A stretch of DNA of 64,000 nt, taken from Pseudomonadota bacterium. GTDB taxonomy: Bacteria; Pseudomonadota; Gammaproteobacteria; Burkholderiales; Rhodocyclaceae. The stretch is taken from contig JAGTRU010000003.1 in NCBI GenBank assembly GCA_018261905.1, positions 1-64,000 of the forward strand, written 5' to 3'. The notes below the pieces were generated by a model that was not told the DNA's origin, ran no database searches, and saw nothing but the letters and a program-made list of their open reading frames with translations. Shown here in pieces: positions 11,781 to 21,796 of this stretch. The position numbers were made by a program, and so were the translations under genes. How positions within the stretch are numbered: the first letter of the stretch is position 1; each line of letters starts with the position of its first letter.

Positions 11781-13397
11781 ATGGCAGAGGTTCAGGCATT
11801 CCCGACGATGGATATCAGCGGTGTCCTGCCGCTATTTTTTCGCGCGGTGGAATTACGGGTACAAGGGCAATTGGCGGAAGCCATCGCTTGCCTTGATGAA
11901 GCCCTGGAACTGAGCCCGGCTTTCATCCCTTGCTATCTTGAGCGGGGGTTGATGCTTTCCGAATCTGGGCGACATGATAAAGCACTCCGGGATATCGATC
12001 ATTTCCTCAAACTGGCCCCCGCCTCGCCCGATATTGAGGCCCAGCGCCGGCAGATCCTGGCCAACGCTCACCAACAGCTGGACGACATACTGCGGGAGCA
12101 GCCCGAATCCCTGCCGGCGCGCCAACAGAGGGCGGACCTGCATCTAACGACTGGCCGCTTCGCCGAGGCAGTGCAGGAATGCCAGACGATCCTGGCCGCG
12201 GCTCCATGCCAGGTCGAAGCCTGGAACACCCTGGGATCAGCGCTGCTGGCCATGGACCGCCCAGAAAAAGCGCTTCTTGCCTACGAAAATGCGCTGGGCC
12301 GGAATCCCTCGCGCGCCGAACTCTGGTTCAATCTGGGCAATACCCGTCAGCAACTGGGCAAACTATCGGCGGCCATAGAAGCCTATCAATCCGCCCTCGA
12401 CTTGGCCCCGACGTTGGCCGAGGCTCACATGGAAATCGGCCACTGTCATCTGCTACGGGGAAATTTCCGGGCCGGCTGGCCTGGCCTGGAGTTTCGCTGG
12501 CAGACGGGACAAATGAAACCCTTCCACCTGCCCACGGATCGGCCGCTCTGGATCGGCCAGACGACGGAAGCTTGGCCGATCGTCTCCGCGAGTTCAACAA
12601 CGCGCAACATTCGCGACAAAACGCTCCTCGTCTGGGCCGAACAAGGGCTGGGCGATTCGCTGCAATTCATCCGCTTCGTACCCGACCTGGTCGATCTCGC
12701 CGGCCAGGTCATTCTCCGCGTCCAAAAACCGTTGCAGGGATTGCTTGAGCCTCTTCTGGAAAACGTCCGCGTCATTGGCAACGATGCCCCCATTCCCCGC
12801 CACGACGCTCATTGTCCCTTGCTGAGTTTGCCTCTGGCGCTGGGGGTATTCACAATTCCCGAGAGCGATCGCTATCTCAAGGCGGCACCCAAAAAAGTCA
12901 TGGAATGGCAGGCCCGGCTGGGCAAAAAAAGACGCTTGCGGGTAGGGCTGACATGGGCCGGCCGGCAGTTTGGCCAGCCCAATCGGACGCGTGACATTCC
13001 CCTGGTCTGCATGGCACCCTTGCTTCAATTGGCCATGGATTTCATCAGCCTGCAGCCGGAGGTTCCCGCCCCTGACCGGCCTTTGCTGGCACAACTGCCC
13101 GCGCTCCGCTGCCAGGAACCCAGATTTGCGGATTTTTCCGAAACGGCAGCGCTTATCGAGAACCTTGACCTGGTGATCAGCGCGGATACGGCAGTTGCTC
13201 ATCTGGCCGGGGCTCTGGGCAAACCCTGCTGGCTCCTCTTGCGCCACGCCAGCGAATGGCGCTGGCAACGCGATCGACCGGACTCGCCGTGGTACCCATC
13301 AACCCGGATTTTCCGCCAGCCGACTCCGGGCGACTGGGATGGCGTGATCGCCAAGGTGATGGAAGCGCTTTCCGAGACCTCCCGGATCGGCGGCTAG
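11781..13397 (+). CDS. TPR-repeat protein with C-terminal GT9-like domain
   Basis: Protein of about 538 aa. Residues ~1-250 hold several tetratricopeptide repeats (e.g. AWNTLGSALLAMDRPEKALLAYENAL, ELWFNLGNTRQQLGKLSAAIEAYQSAL). The C-terminal half has heptosyltransferase (GT9)-like elements, ending with DLVISADTAVAHLAGALGKPCWLLL and a WRW...SPWYPSTRIFRQ block. Such TPR-GT9 fusions are widespread but mostly uncharacterised; substrate and partner are unknown. The ATG at 11781 is preferred over a TTG at 11733 (16 codons upstream), although neither has a good ribosome-binding site. The gene stands alone, convergent with the response regulator. Confidence 0.8.
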   Translation: MAEVQAFPTMDISGVLPLFFRAVELRVQGQLAEAIACLDEALELSPAFIPCYLERGLMLSESGRHDKALRDIDHFLKLAPASPDIEAQRRQILANAHQQLDDILREQPESLPARQQRADLHLTTGRFAEAVQECQTILAAAPCQVEAWNTLGSALLAMDRPEKALLAYENALGRNPSRAELWFNLGNTRQQLGKLSAAIEAYQSALDLAPTLAEAHMEIGHCHLLRGNFRAGWPGLEFRWQTGQMKPFHLPTDRPLWIGQTTEAWPIVSASSTTRNIRDKTLLVWAEQGLGDSLQFIRFVPDLVDLAGQVILRVQKPLQGLLEPLLENVRVIGNDAPIPRHDAHCPLLSLPLALGVFTIPESDRYLKAAPKKVMEWQARLGKKRRLRVGLTWAGRQFGQPNRTRDIPLVCMAPLLQLAMDFISLQPEVPAPDRPLLAQLPALRCQEPRFADFSETAALIENLDLVISADTAVAHLAGALGKPCWLLLRHASEWRWQRDRPDSPWYPSTRIFRQPTPGDWDGVIAKVMEALSETSRIGG

Positions 13398-13407
13398 GCC
13401 TATCCCG

Positions 13408-14730
13408 TCAGATCAGCCCGTACTTCTTCAGTTTGTCGTGCAGCGTCGTGCGGGCGATTTTCAGGGCTTCGCTGGTGCGCGCGATGTTGCCGTCCTGGCG
13501 GGCGAATTCATTGGCCAGCAGACCCCGCTCATAGTTGTCGACGGCTTCGGTCAGCGATTGCGCGCTGCTGCTGACGGCGGGCGGCATGGCGTCGCGGCCG
13601 ATGCCCAGGGCGTGGCAATCGGCGGCATTGCGCAGTTCGCGGATATTGCCCGGCCAGTCCTGGGCCATCAGGCGACGCAGATAATCCGAACTGAGCGGCG
13701 GCGGCGGGCGGTTGTAGCGTTTGGCGGCCTGGAGCAGGAATTCGTCGTAGAGGGCGGGAATGTCTTCGCGCCGCTCGCGCAGCGGTGGCAGTTCGATACG
13801 CACGACATTGAGACGGTAGTAGAGGTCGGCGCGGAATTTTCCCTGCTCGGCCAGCACTTTGAGATCGTCCTTGCTGGCCGCCACTACGCGGCAGGAGACG
13901 GGTACCTGCAGATTCGAACCGAGACGTTCGATGACCCGCTCCTGCAATACGCGGAGCAGCTTGATCTGCATGTTAATCGGCATCGATTCGACTTCATCGA
14001 GGAACAGCGTGCCGCCGTTGGCGTATTCGATCTTGCCGACACGGCGTTTTTGCGCCCCGGTAAAGGCCCCCGCCTCATGGCCGAAGAGTTCGCTGTCGAG
14101 CAGGTTGTCGGCCATCCCGCCGCAGTTCAGGGCGACGTAGTTTTCCTGGCCGGCCCGCGACAGGTCGTGCAGGCAACGGGCGACCATTTCCTTGCCGGTA
14201 CCGGTTTCGCCGAAAATCAGGACATCGACCGCCGCATCCGCGACATCGAGGATCAACTGGCGGACCCGCGCCATCTGCGGTGAACGGCCGATCAGGCGGG
14301 CTTCCAGATCGTCGCGATGATCGAGTCGGCGGCGCAGGGTCTCGACTTCGAGGACCAGCTCGCGCTTTTCCAGGGCCCGCCGCACGACATCGACCAGATC
14401 GCCGGTCGAAAAGGGTTTCTGCATGAAGTCGTAGGCGCCGCTGCGCATTGCCTCGACCGCCAGGGTAACGTCGCCATGGCCGGTGATGATGATCACCGGC
14501 AGGTTCGGGTCGAGTTGAAAGACCCAGCGCAACAGGGCCATGCCATCCATCCCCGGCAGGCGCATGTCGGTCACGACGACGCCGGCAAAATCCGGACGCA
14601 GCAGGCGTTGCGCCTCTTCGGCGGAGGCCACGGCGACGACCGGGATGGCGGCCAGTTGCATGGCCTGCTCGCAACCGAGGCGGACATTTGGGTCGTCTTC
14701 GATGAGCAGAACGGATAATTGGGTTTTCAT
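13408..14730 (-). CDS. aauR: sigma-54-dependent response regulator (DctD/AauR family)
   Basis: NtrC-family activator, 440 aa. The receiver domain (1-120) has acidic pocket Glu11-Asp12-Asp13, phosphorylation site Asp55 (VVVTDMRLPGMDG) and Lys105. The AAA+ domain has Walker A GETGTGK (174-180), the sigma-54 contact loop GAFTGA (221-226) and Walker B TLFLDE. A Fis-type helix-turn-helix ends the chain (NIARTSEALKIARTTLHDKLKKYGLI). It is coupled by ATGA overlap to its sensor kinase and sits beside gltIJKL and ansB, both with sigma-54 promoters. Context favours an AauR-like role (acidic amino acids) over DctD (C4-dicarboxylates); no dct transporter is nearby, so the symbol is an inference. Confidence 0.85.
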   Translation of the reverse strand: MKTQLSVLLIEDDPNVRLGCEQAMQLAAIPVVAVASAEEAQRLLRPDFAGVVVTDMRLPGMDGMALLRWVFQLDPNLPVIIITGHGDVTLAVEAMRSGAYDFMQKPFSTGDLVDVVRRALEKRELVLEVETLRRRLDHRDDLEARLIGRSPQMARVRQLILDVADAAVDVLIFGETGTGKEMVARCLHDLSRAGQENYVALNCGGMADNLLDSELFGHEAGAFTGAQKRRVGKIEYANGGTLFLDEVESMPINMQIKLLRVLQERVIERLGSNLQVPVSCRVVAASKDDLKVLAEQGKFRADLYYRLNVVRIELPPLRERREDIPALYDEFLLQAAKRYNRPPPPLSSDYLRRLMAQDWPGNIRELRNAADCHALGIGRDAMPPAVSSSAQSLTEAVDNYERGLLANEFARQDGNIARTSEALKIARTTLHDKLKKYGLI

Positions 14731-16652
14731 GGCAAAACCTTGGCGCAGACAGAATGGGAAGCCGCGACCGGCGGCAGCAGGATGACGAAGCGTGCCCCGC
14801 CGCCGGGTGCCGGCCCGGCCAGCAGATCGCCACCGAAATCGCGCAGGATGTCGCGCGAGATGGTCAGCCCGAGACCAAGACCTTCGCCCGGCGGCTTGGT
14901 CGTGAAGAAAGGCTCGAACAGATGCTCGAGGGCCGTTTCGGAGAAACCGCCGCCGCTGTCGCTGACCGCCAGCGCCACCTGTCCGGACGAGGCGGGCGCG
15001 GCGACGAAGGCCAGGCGTTTCTCGGGTTCATCGCCCAGCGCATCGAGGGCGTTGCCGATCAGATTGACCAGCACCTGCTGCAGGCGGTTCTGGTCGCACC
15101 AGGCGACGCTGGCCCCGGCAGCAATTTTCCGTTCGACGGTGACGCCCAGTTTTTTCAAGCGGGCCTCGAAAAGGAACAGCGCGCTGTCCACCGCCTGCCC
15201 GAGATCGACCGCGGCCGACACGGCGGGCGACTTGCGGGCGAAGGTTTTGAGCGGGGTGATGATGCCGCCCAGTTGCTCGGCCAATTGCCCGACGATAGCG
15301 AGATTCTTTTCCGTGGTCACGAGATCGCCGCGCCGCATGAACTCGACGGCATTGGCCGACAGCGTGCGGATGGCGCCGAGCGGTTGGCTCAGCTCGTGCG
15401 TGATGCCGGTCGCCATCTGGCCGAGCACGGCAAGCTTGGCGGCCTGGACCAGTTCGTCCTGGGCGGCGCGCAAGGTCTGTTCGGCGCGCTGCCGTTCGCC
15501 GACTTCGCGCTGCAGGCGGTCGACCGCCTCGGAAAGATCGCCGGTCCGCGCCGCGACCTTGCGTTCCAGTTCCTGGTTGGCCTGTTCGAGCATGACCCGC
15601 GCCTCTTCGCGACCGCGCGCCAGGCGCCGCCGCTGACTGAGAAAGAGCAACCAGAGCAGCAGGCAACCGACCGCCGCGGCGGCCAGCGCGGCGTGCGTCG
15701 AGGCCAGGATGGCGATGGCGCGCAGATCGGAAAAGACGACGATGCGCCAGGCCGTTCCCGGCAGGTGCCGACTGAGTGCCAGGAAAGAGCGGGCGCCCGG
15801 CAAGCCGCCGTTGTCGCCCAGCATCTGGCGCGCCAGCCGGACCACCGTTCCCTCCTGGGTGGCTTCGAGCGGAATGTCGAGCGATACCGCCCCCAGGGCC
15901 TGGCCGGCGAACTGCTCGCGACTGATGCGCGCCAGCTCGGCCGGACTTTTCGTCTGCACGGTGGCGTAACGCCATTCCGGCGGAGAGGCGAGCAGCACGA
16001 TACCGTTGGCGTCGGCGATCAGGGCCGGGGCCTCCTGGTTCAGCCAGCGCCGCTCCAATTCGTGCAGGCCGGATTTGACGACGGCGACGCCGATCACCCG
16101 CCAGTCGCGGCTTTCGTCGCGAATCGGCAGGGCGAAGAAATAGCCGGGCTGCTTACTGACCTTGTCCACGGCGTACAGGCGTCCCGGTGCGCCGGCGACG
16201 GCAGCGGGGAAAAATGGCAGGTCGGAGAGATCGGCGCCGAGCAGGTTGTCGGAGAAGATCCAGTCGCTGGAGGCGACCACCTTGCCTTGCGTGTCGAGCA
16301 CGAAAATGGCCGGCCCGCCGAGGTGATCATTCAGTTTGCGCAGGTAGTGGTTGGCCGCGGCCAGCCGCTCCGCCCGCCCCCCGCCGCTGCCGCGCAGCAG
16401 GGCAAGGACGTCGGGGCTGAGTTCGACGGCGGCGGGAATCGCGGCATGGCGGGTCACCTCGCTATCGATGGCGGCGGCCAGGATATCCAGTTGGTGACTG
16501 GCTTCCATCCGTAATTGTTGCAAGCCGTGCTGTTGCGACACCCGGAAAGTCAGCAAGGCGACCAGCACGATCAGGGCCAGCACCGCCGCCATGCCGAGCG
16601 CGCGGTGGGGCTGGGGCAGGGCGACGGGAATGGGCTGGCGCGATTCAGCCAT
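14727..16652 (-). CDS. aauS: sensor histidine kinase (DctB/AauS family)
   Basis: Membrane sensor kinase, about 641 aa. A transmembrane helix (AAVLALIVLVALLTF), a periplasmic double-PAS-like sensing domain of about 270 aa, and a second helix (ALAAAAVGCLLLWLLFL) precede a coiled coil. The H-box GQMATGITHELSQPLGAIRTL carries the phosphorylated His; the ATPase part has NLIGNALDAL, DSGGGF and GLGLGLTISRDI. The ATG at 16652 is chosen; a TTG 11 codons earlier is open. By position and family it should sense acidic amino acids in the periplasm and phosphorylate the coupled regulator. A copy of the GAACCGCAGA repeat lies immediately upstream. Confidence 0.85.
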   Translation of the reverse strand: MAESRQPIPVALPQPHRALGMAAVLALIVLVALLTFRVSQQHGLQQLRMEASHQLDILAAAIDSEVTRHAAIPAAVELSPDVLALLRGSGGGRAERLAAANHYLRKLNDHLGGPAIFVLDTQGKVVASSDWIFSDNLLGADLSDLPFFPAAVAGAPGRLYAVDKVSKQPGYFFALPIRDESRDWRVIGVAVVKSGLHELERRWLNQEAPALIADANGIVLLASPPEWRYATVQTKSPAELARISREQFAGQALGAVSLDIPLEATQEGTVVRLARQMLGDNGGLPGARSFLALSRHLPGTAWRIVVFSDLRAIAILASTHAALAAAAVGCLLLWLLFLSQRRRLARGREEARVMLEQANQELERKVAARTGDLSEAVDRLQREVGERQRAEQTLRAAQDELVQAAKLAVLGQMATGITHELSQPLGAIRTLSANAVEFMRRGDLVTTEKNLAIVGQLAEQLGGIITPLKTFARKSPAVSAAVDLGQAVDSALFLFEARLKKLGVTVERKIAAGASVAWCDQNRLQQVLVNLIGNALDALGDEPEKRLAFVAAPASSGQVALAVSDSGGGFSETALEHLFEPFFTTKPPGEGLGLGLTISRDILRDFGGDLLAGPAPGGGARFVILLPPVAASHSVCAKVLP

Positions 16653-16684
16653 GGCGCGGGGCTCGCGACATCCTAGAAAAGGCA

Positions 16685-16790
16685 AATGAACCGCAGAAAC
16701 GCAGAGACACGGAGGAAACGCAACGGCTTGCCCGGATTCGCAATTCTCTCTGCTCCTCTGCGACTCTGTGGTGAGGTTTCTCGGCGCATG
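16685..16790. repeat. dispersed intergenic repeat, family B, copy 1
   Basis: It begins GAACCGCAGAAACGCAGAGA (16688-16707), has GGCTTGCCCGGAT at 16725-16737, then a C/T-rich right arm (CTCCTCTGCGACTCTGTGG) partly complementary to the left. The copy at 60791 shares the first block at 19 of 20 bases and the second at 13 of 13, at the same 37-base offset. It fills most of the 187-bp gap between gltL and the sensor kinase. Confidence 0.75.
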
Positions 16791-16839
16791 ATGCCCCCGA
16801 AGTCAGCACGGTCCCGGTGCCGGCATGGCAGCCCCCGGC

Positions 16840-17568
16840 TCAATGGTGGAGAATCTTGGCCAGGAACTGCTGCGCCCGCTCGGCGCGCGGATTGGCAAAA
16901 AAGGCTTCCTTGTCGTCGTCTTCGACGATGCGCCCCTGGTCCATGAAAATCACCCGATGGGCGACGCGCCGGGCAAAGCCCATTTCATGCGTAACGCACA
17001 TCATGGTCATGCCTTCCTGGGCCAGTTCGGTCATCACGTCGAGCACTTCATTGACCATTTCCGGATCGAGGGCCGAGGTCGGCTCGTCGAACAGCATGCA
17101 GATCGGGTCCATGGCCAGGGCCCGGGCAATCGCCACGCGCTGCTGCTGACCGCCGGATAGCTGGCCGGGAAACTTGTCGGCCTGGGCCTTGAGACCGACC
17201 CGCTCGAGCAACTTGAGGCCCTTGTCCATGGCTTCCTCCGTGCTGCGACCAAGCACCTTGAGCTGGGCGATGGCCAGGTTCTCGGTGATGCTCATGTGGG
17301 GAAACAGCTCGAAATTCTGGAAGACCATGCCGACACCGGCGCGCAGCTTGGGCAGGTTGGTCTTCGGGTCGCCGACCGAGGTGCCGTTGACGATGATCTC
17401 GCCGGACTGGAAGGGTTCCAGGCCATTGACGCACTTGATCAGCGTCGACTTGCCGGAACCGGACGGACCGCAGACCACCACTACTTCTCCCTTGCTGACC
17501 GAGGTGCTGCACTCGGAGAGGACCTGGAAGGCACCGTAATGCTTGCTGACGTTGGCAATTTTGATCAT
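16840..17568 (-). CDS. gltL: glutamate/aspartate ABC transporter, ATP-binding subunit
   Basis: ABC ATPase of the polar amino-acid family (GlnQ/GltL/AatP), 242 aa. Walker [12 protein letters not shown] (33-43), signature [15 protein letters not shown], Walker [16 protein letters not shown] and switch His in [15 protein letters not shown] are all intact. An AAGGAG lies just upstream of the ATG. It is the last gene of the I-J-K-L order and energises import by the two permeases. Confidence 0.93.
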   Translation of the reverse strand: MIKIANVSKHYGAFQVLSECSTSVSKGEVVVVCGPSGSGKSTLIKCVNGLEPFQSGEIIVNGTSVGDPKTNLPKLRAGVGMVFQNFELFPHMSITENLAIAQLKVLGRSTEEAMDKGLKLLERVGLKAQADKFPGQLSGGQQQRVAIARALAMDPICMLFDEPTSALDPEMVNEVLDVMTELAQEGMTMMCVTHEMGFARRVAHRVIFMDQGRIVEDDDKEAFFANPRAERAQQFLAKILHH

Positions 17569-17591
17569 GGAATGACTCCTTTCCCCGGGCT

Positions 17592-18272
17592 TCAGGCCGG
17601 GTGGTATTTATTCTGGAAATGTTTGACCAGGCGGGAAACGGAAAAGCAGATGACGAAATAGACGGCGCCGGCGAAGAGCAACAGTTCGACCAGCCGCCCG
17701 TCGCGGTCGCCGACCTTGTAGGCGGCGCCGAAGAAGTCGGCGAGGGCCGAGACATAGACCAGCGAGGTATCCTGGAAGAGGATGATGGCCTGGGTCAGGA
17801 GCAGCGGGATCATGTTGCGGAAAGCCTGCGGCAGGATGACCAGGCGCATCGCCTGGCGATAGTTCATCCCCAGCGCGTAGGCAGCGGCAACCTGACCTTT
17901 CGGCACGCTCTGGATGCCGGCCCGGATGATTTCCGAGTAATAGGCCGACTCGAACAGGGCGAAGCCCATCATCGCCGAAGAGAGGCGCAGGTCGGCGCCC
18001 GGCGGAAAATTGAACAGTGTCTCGATGAACTTGGGTACGATCAGGAAAAACCAGAGCAGCACCATGACCAGCGGCACGGCGCGGAACAGGTTGACGTAGC
18101 CGGCAGCGAACCAGGACAGCGGCTTGATCGACGACAGCCGCATCATGGCCAGCAAAGTACCCCAGACGATGCCGATGACGATCGCCTGGACGGTGATTTC
18201 CAGCGTGATTTTCATGCCGTCCCAGAGGAAGGGCAGCGCCCCGGGGATGGAGGACCAGTCGAATTCGTACAT
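17592..18272 (-). CDS. gltK: glutamate/aspartate ABC transporter permease
   Basis: Inner-membrane permease, 226 aa, HisM/GltK type. Several hydrophobic helices surround the ATPase-contact EAA loop [26 protein letters not shown]. The N-terminus [21 protein letters not shown] resembles GltK. It forms a heterodimer with the product of the gene just upstream; only one base separates the two reading frames, so they are translated together. Confidence 0.92.
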   Translation of the reverse strand: MYEFDWSSIPGALPFLWDGMKITLEITVQAIVIGIVWGTLLAMMRLSSIKPLSWFAAGYVNLFRAVPLVMVLLWFFLIVPKFIETLFNFPPGADLRLSSAMMGFALFESAYYSEIIRAGIQSVPKGQVAAAYALGMNYRQAMRLVILPQAFRNMIPLLLTQAIILFQDTSLVYVSALADFFGAAYKVGDRDGRLVELLLFAGAVYFVICFSVSRLVKHFQNKYHPA

Positions 18273-18273
18273 G

Positions 18274-19011
18274 TCATTTACCTCCGATATAGCCGGGCAC
18301 GGCGATGCGTCGTTCGAAGCGGTGCATCAGGGTCATCACGGTGACGTTGATGATGACGTATGACACCGTCACGGCAATGAAGGATTCAAAGGGCTGCGCC
18401 GTGTAATCGACCAGTTGGCGGCCCTGGGCGGCCAGTTCGAGGAGACCGATGGTGGAGCAGACGGCGGAATTCTTGAAAATATTGAGAAACTCCGAAGTCA
18501 GCGGCGGCACGACCAGGCGGAAAGCCATCGGCAGCATGACGTGCCGGTAGGTCTGCGCCAGCGTCAGGCCGAGGGCCAGCCCGGCATTCTTCTGGCCTTT
18601 CGGCAACGAGTTGATGCCAGCCCGCACCTGCTCGGCGACCCGAGCGCTGGTAAACAGCCCGAGACAGATCATTGCCGCCGAGAACTGCTGCAGCACCGGG
18701 TTGGACTGTTTATAGGCAGTGCCGATCGCGGCCGGCAGCAACTCGGGCAGGACGAAATACCAGATGAACAGTTGCACCAACAGCGGCACGTTGCGGAACA
18801 ATTCGACATAACCGGTGGCGATGCCGGCCAGCAGCTTGTTCGGCACGGTACGCAGAACGCCGACCAGGGCCCCGAGCAGGAGCGCGATCAGCCAGGCGCT
18901 CAAGGACAGCGTGATCGTCATTTTGAAGCCGGACAGCATCCAGCCGAGATAGGTATCGTCACCGGTCGCGCTCGGCTGCAGGAAAACGCCCCAATTCCAT
19001 TGGTAATTCAT
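18274..19011 (-). CDS. gltJ: glutamate/aspartate ABC transporter permease
   Basis: Inner-membrane permease, 245 aa. The N-terminus [24 protein letters not shown] and [13 protein letters not shown] are typical of GltJ/AatQ, and the ATPase-contact loop is [26 protein letters not shown]. It lies between the binding protein and its partner permease. The long N-terminal periplasmic stretch is usual for this subunit. Confidence 0.92.
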   Translation of the reverse strand: MNYQWNWGVFLQPSATGDDTYLGWMLSGFKMTITLSLSAWLIALLLGALVGVLRTVPNKLLAGIATGYVELFRNVPLLVQLFIWYFVLPELLPAAIGTAYKQSNPVLQQFSAAMICLGLFTSARVAEQVRAGINSLPKGQKNAGLALGLTLAQTYRHVMLPMAFRLVVPPLTSEFLNIFKNSAVCSTIGLLELAAQGRQLVDYTAQPFESFIAVTVSYVIINVTVMTLMHRFERRIAVPGYIGGK

Positions 19012-19080
19012 GATTGCCTCTTCAGCGAGAAGTTCCAGCCCCGCACCCGCTCGGGCGAAGGGCGCGGAGGGCCGCAGCTT

Positions 19081-19980
19081 TTATTCGAAGGCCTTGTCGT
19101 TCGGCGCCTTGTACAGGGCCTTCATCTCATCCGACAGCGGCATGCCGAGATTCAGTCCCTTCGGCGGAATCGGGTTCATGAACCACTTGGCGTATATTTT
19201 TTCCGCGGCGCCCGAGGTCATCGCCTTGTTCAGCGCAGCGTCGACCACTTTCTTGAACCCCGGATCGTCCTTGCGCAGCATGCAGCCGTAGGCTTCCTTC
19301 GATTGCGCCGTGCCGACCACCGCCCACTCGCCCGGCTTCCTGGCCTTGGCCATTTCGCCGTAGAGCAGCGCATCGTCCATCATGAAGGCGACGGCACGGC
19401 CGGTTTCCAGGGTCAGGAAACTTTCGCCGTGATCCTTGGCGGAGATGACGTTCATGCCCATTTTCTTGTCTTCGTTCATCTTGCGCAGCAAACGTTCCGA
19501 CGTCGTGCCGGCCGTAGTCACCACATTCCTGCCGGCGAGATCGGGAAAGTCCTTGATGCCCGAATCCTTCTTGGTCATCAACTTGGTACCGATGACAAAA
19601 ATGGTAGAGGAAAAACCAACCTGCTTCTGGCGTTCGAGATTATTCGTCGTCGAACCGCATTCGATATCGACGGTGCCGTTCTGGATCAGGGTAATGCGGT
19701 TCGCCGAGGTGACCGGCATCAGCTTGACGTCGAGCTTGCTCAGCTTGAGTTCGGCCTTGATGGCATCCACCGCCTTCAGCATCATTTCCTGCGAATAGCC
19801 GATGACCTGCTGCTTGTCGTCGTAATAGGAGAAGGGGATCGAGGATTCGCGGTGCCCCAGGGTAATGCTGCCGCCTTCCTTGATTTTCTTCAGGGTCGGC
19901 GACTCCTCGGCCAGGACCGGCAAACTCGCCGCAGCCCCGAGCATGGCGGCCAGGGTGGTGATCAAAGTCATTCGTTTCAT
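19081..19980 (-). CDS. gltI: glutamate/aspartate periplasmic binding protein
   Basis: Family 3 solute-binding protein, 299 aa. A signal peptide ends near residue 24 (AASLPVLA|EE), then GGSITLGHRESSIPFSYYDDKQQVIGYSQEM, the pattern of GltI/AatJ. Later blocks MPVTSANRITLIQNGTVDIECGSTTNN are the usual ligand-binding region. GGAGATGAC precedes the ATG. It is the first gene of the transporter operon and has its own sigma-54 promoter and upstream dyads. The ligand is inferred from family and neighbours. Confidence 0.93.
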   Translation of the reverse strand: MKRMTLITTLAAMLGAAASLPVLAEESPTLKKIKEGGSITLGHRESSIPFSYYDDKQQVIGYSQEMMLKAVDAIKAELKLSKLDVKLMPVTSANRITLIQNGTVDIECGSTTNNLERQKQVGFSSTIFVIGTKLMTKKDSGIKDFPDLAGRNVVTTAGTTSERLLRKMNEDKKMGMNVISAKDHGESFLTLETGRAVAFMMDDALLYGEMAKARKPGEWAVVGTAQSKEAYGCMLRKDDPGFKKVVDAALNKAMTSGAAEKIYAKWFMNPIPPKGLNLGMPLSDEMKALYKAPNDKAFE

Positions 19981-20027
19981 GTCATCTCCAGTTCAGTAAC
20001 GTCGGACGGGTTCGGCTGAAATGACTA

Positions 20028-20043
20028 TGCAGGCAACGTGCCA
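20028..20043 (-). promoter_or_regulatory. sigma-54 (-24/-12) promoter of gltIJKL
   Basis: On the minus strand TGGCACGTTGCCTGCA: a perfect -24 TGGCAC and -12 CTGCA, with GG and GC 12 bases apart. Only one defined base differs from TGGCAC-N5-TTGCA. It lies 47 bases before the gltI ATG. Confidence 0.82.
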
Positions 20044-20117
20044 ACAAAGACACCGGCCGATGAAATACGCAACACATTGATTCGATTGAAAAGCCAGAAA
20101 AAGCCGTTGGCGCGACC

Positions 20118-20163
20118 GCCGGTTTTCCGACGGTAGACCATTTTCCGCCATCGAAAATCCGAC
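20118..20163 (-). promoter_or_regulatory. paired activator-binding dyads upstream of gltI
   Basis: Read on the minus strand, GTCGGATTTTCGAT (20150-20163) and GTCGGAAAACCGGC (20118-20131), 32 bp apart. Each matches 7 of 10 defined bases of TTCGG-N4-CCGAA. Their centres lie 115 and 83 bp upstream of the -24 GG, identical to the ansB pair. The weak individual scores are offset by the matching geometry. Confidence 0.6.
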
Positions 20164-20204
20164 AGTGCCAATTATTACCCCAGCCCGGCCGCCCCGGCCG
20201 AAAT

Positions 20205-20247
20205 AAAAAAAGCCGCCCAACTGGACGGCCTGAGGACGGCGGGCGGC
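20205..20247 (-). terminator. terminator after trpE
   Basis: On the minus strand GCCGCCC (20241-20247) pairs with GGGCGGC (20212-20218) across a 22-nt loop, followed by seven T. It begins three bases after the trpE stop and separates trpE from gltI. Confidence 0.8.
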
Positions 20248-20250
20248 GAC

Positions 20251-21726
20251 TCAATCGAGGCGTGTATCGAGCCCCTGCTCGGCCAGTTCGGCGGCCCGCA
20301 AGACGGCGCGCGCCTTGCTCTGGGTTTCGGTCCATTCCGAACTCGGGTCGGAATCGGCGACGATGCCAGCCCCGGCCTGCACGTAGAGGCGCTTGTCCTT
20401 GACGACGGCGGTACGGATGGCGATCGCCAGGTCCATGTCGCCGTTGAAGCCGAGGTAGCCGACCGCGCCGGCGTAGATGCCGCGCTTGACCGGTTCCAGT
20501 TCGTCGATGATTTCCATCGCCCGCACTTTCGGGGCACCGGACACGGTACCAGCCGGGAAGGTGGCACGCAGCACGTCGAGCGCATCGAGTCCGGGTTGCA
20601 GCTTGCCTTCGACGTTGGAGACGATGTGCATGACGTGCGAGTAGCGCTCGACGATCATGTTCTCGGTCAGCTTGACACTGCCGACCCGGGCTACCCGGCC
20701 GCAGTCGTTGCGGCCGAGATCGAGCAACTGGGTATGCTCGGCCCGTTCCTTTTCATCGGCTAGCAATTCGACGGCCAAGGCGGCATCTTCTTCCGGCGAG
20801 GCGCCGCGTTTGCGGGTACCGGCGATCGGCCGGACCGTAACACGCTCGCCTTCGAGACGGACGAGAATCTCCGGCGAAGCGCCGACGACATGGAAATCCT
20901 CGAAATCGAAGTAGAACATGTAGGGCGACGGATTCAGGCTGCGCAGGGTGCGGTAGAGCGCCAGCGGGCTGGCCTGAAAAGGCTTGGTCATGCGTTGCGA
21001 GAGGACGACCTGCATGATGTCGCCTTCGGTGATGTAGCTCTTGGCCTTGCGGACCGCCTGCTTGAAGGCGGCTTCGCCGACGATGGAGACGGCGGCTTCC
21101 GAGTGCACCGGCTGTTCGGCCGGGATGCTGACCGGCTGGCGCAACTTGTGCAGCAGTTCCTTCAGGCGGCCCCGGGCTTTCTGGAAGGCGCCGGGAAAAC
21201 CGGGTTCGGCGTAGACGATCAGGGTCAATTTGCCGGACAGGTTATCGACGACGGCGATTTCTTCCGAAAGCAGCAAGCCGATGTCGGGCGTCTCGATATC
21301 GTCCGGCTTGTGGGTGCGGGTCAGCTTGGTTTCGACGTAGCGCACCGTGTCGTAGCCGAAACAGCCGACCAGGCCGCCGCAGAAGCGCGGCAGGCCGGAG
21401 GCCGGCGGCGCCCGGAAGCGTTGCATGTACTTGCCGATGAAATCGAGCGGATTGGTATCATCCTCGCGCTCGGCAATGCGATTGCCGGTCAGCACCAGCA
21501 CCTGGTGACCATTGACCATGATACGGGTGGCAGCGGCCAGGCCGATGATCGAGTAGCGGCCGAAACGTTCGCCGCCCTGCACCGATTCGAGCAGGTAGGT
21601 ATACGGGCCGTTGGCCAGCTTGAGGTAGATGGAGAGCGGCGTGTCGAGATCGGCAAAGGTTTCCAGGGTTACCGGAATACGGTTATAGCCTTGCGCGGCA
21701 AGCGAATTGAATTCGATTTCAGTCAT
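20251..21726 (-). CDS. trpE: anthranilate synthase component I
   Basis: Chorismate-binding subunit, 491 aa, converts chorismate and ammonia to anthranilate. The N-terminal part has the feedback-site type block [39 protein letters not shown], where Trp binds. The chorismate domain shows [54 protein letters not shown] and [22 protein letters not shown]. It is preceded by a Trp-rich leader ORF and followed by a terminator; partner trpG lies 13.9 kb away. Confidence 0.97.
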   Translation of the reverse strand: MTEIEFNSLAAQGYNRIPVTLETFADLDTPLSIYLKLANGPYTYLLESVQGGERFGRYSIIGLAAATRIMVNGHQVLVLTGNRIAEREDDTNPLDFIGKYMQRFRAPPASGLPRFCGGLVGCFGYDTVRYVETKLTRTHKPDDIETPDIGLLLSEEIAVVDNLSGKLTLIVYAEPGFPGAFQKARGRLKELLHKLRQPVSIPAEQPVHSEAAVSIVGEAAFKQAVRKAKSYITEGDIMQVVLSQRMTKPFQASPLALYRTLRSLNPSPYMFYFDFEDFHVVGASPEILVRLEGERVTVRPIAGTRKRGASPEEDAALAVELLADEKERAEHTQLLDLGRNDCGRVARVGSVKLTENMIVERYSHVMHIVSNVEGKLQPGLDALDVLRATFPAGTVSGAPKVRAMEIIDELEPVKRGIYAGAVGYLGFNGDMDLAIAIRTAVVKDKRLYVQAGAGIVADSDPSSEWTETQSKARAVLRAAELAEQGLDTRLD

Positions 21727-21796
21727 GGGGAAGCCTCGAAAATGACAGGATTGATGCGTACTGGAGCGTTGCGCCGCAAGGGCGCGCGAAGGGAGA

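Noticed and set aside
20155..20170. Second -24 element TGGCAC on the minus strand upstream of gltI
   Set aside because: TGGCAC is perfect, but the -12 position reads TT where GC is required, so it is not a sigma-54 promoter; the site at 20028-20043 is.
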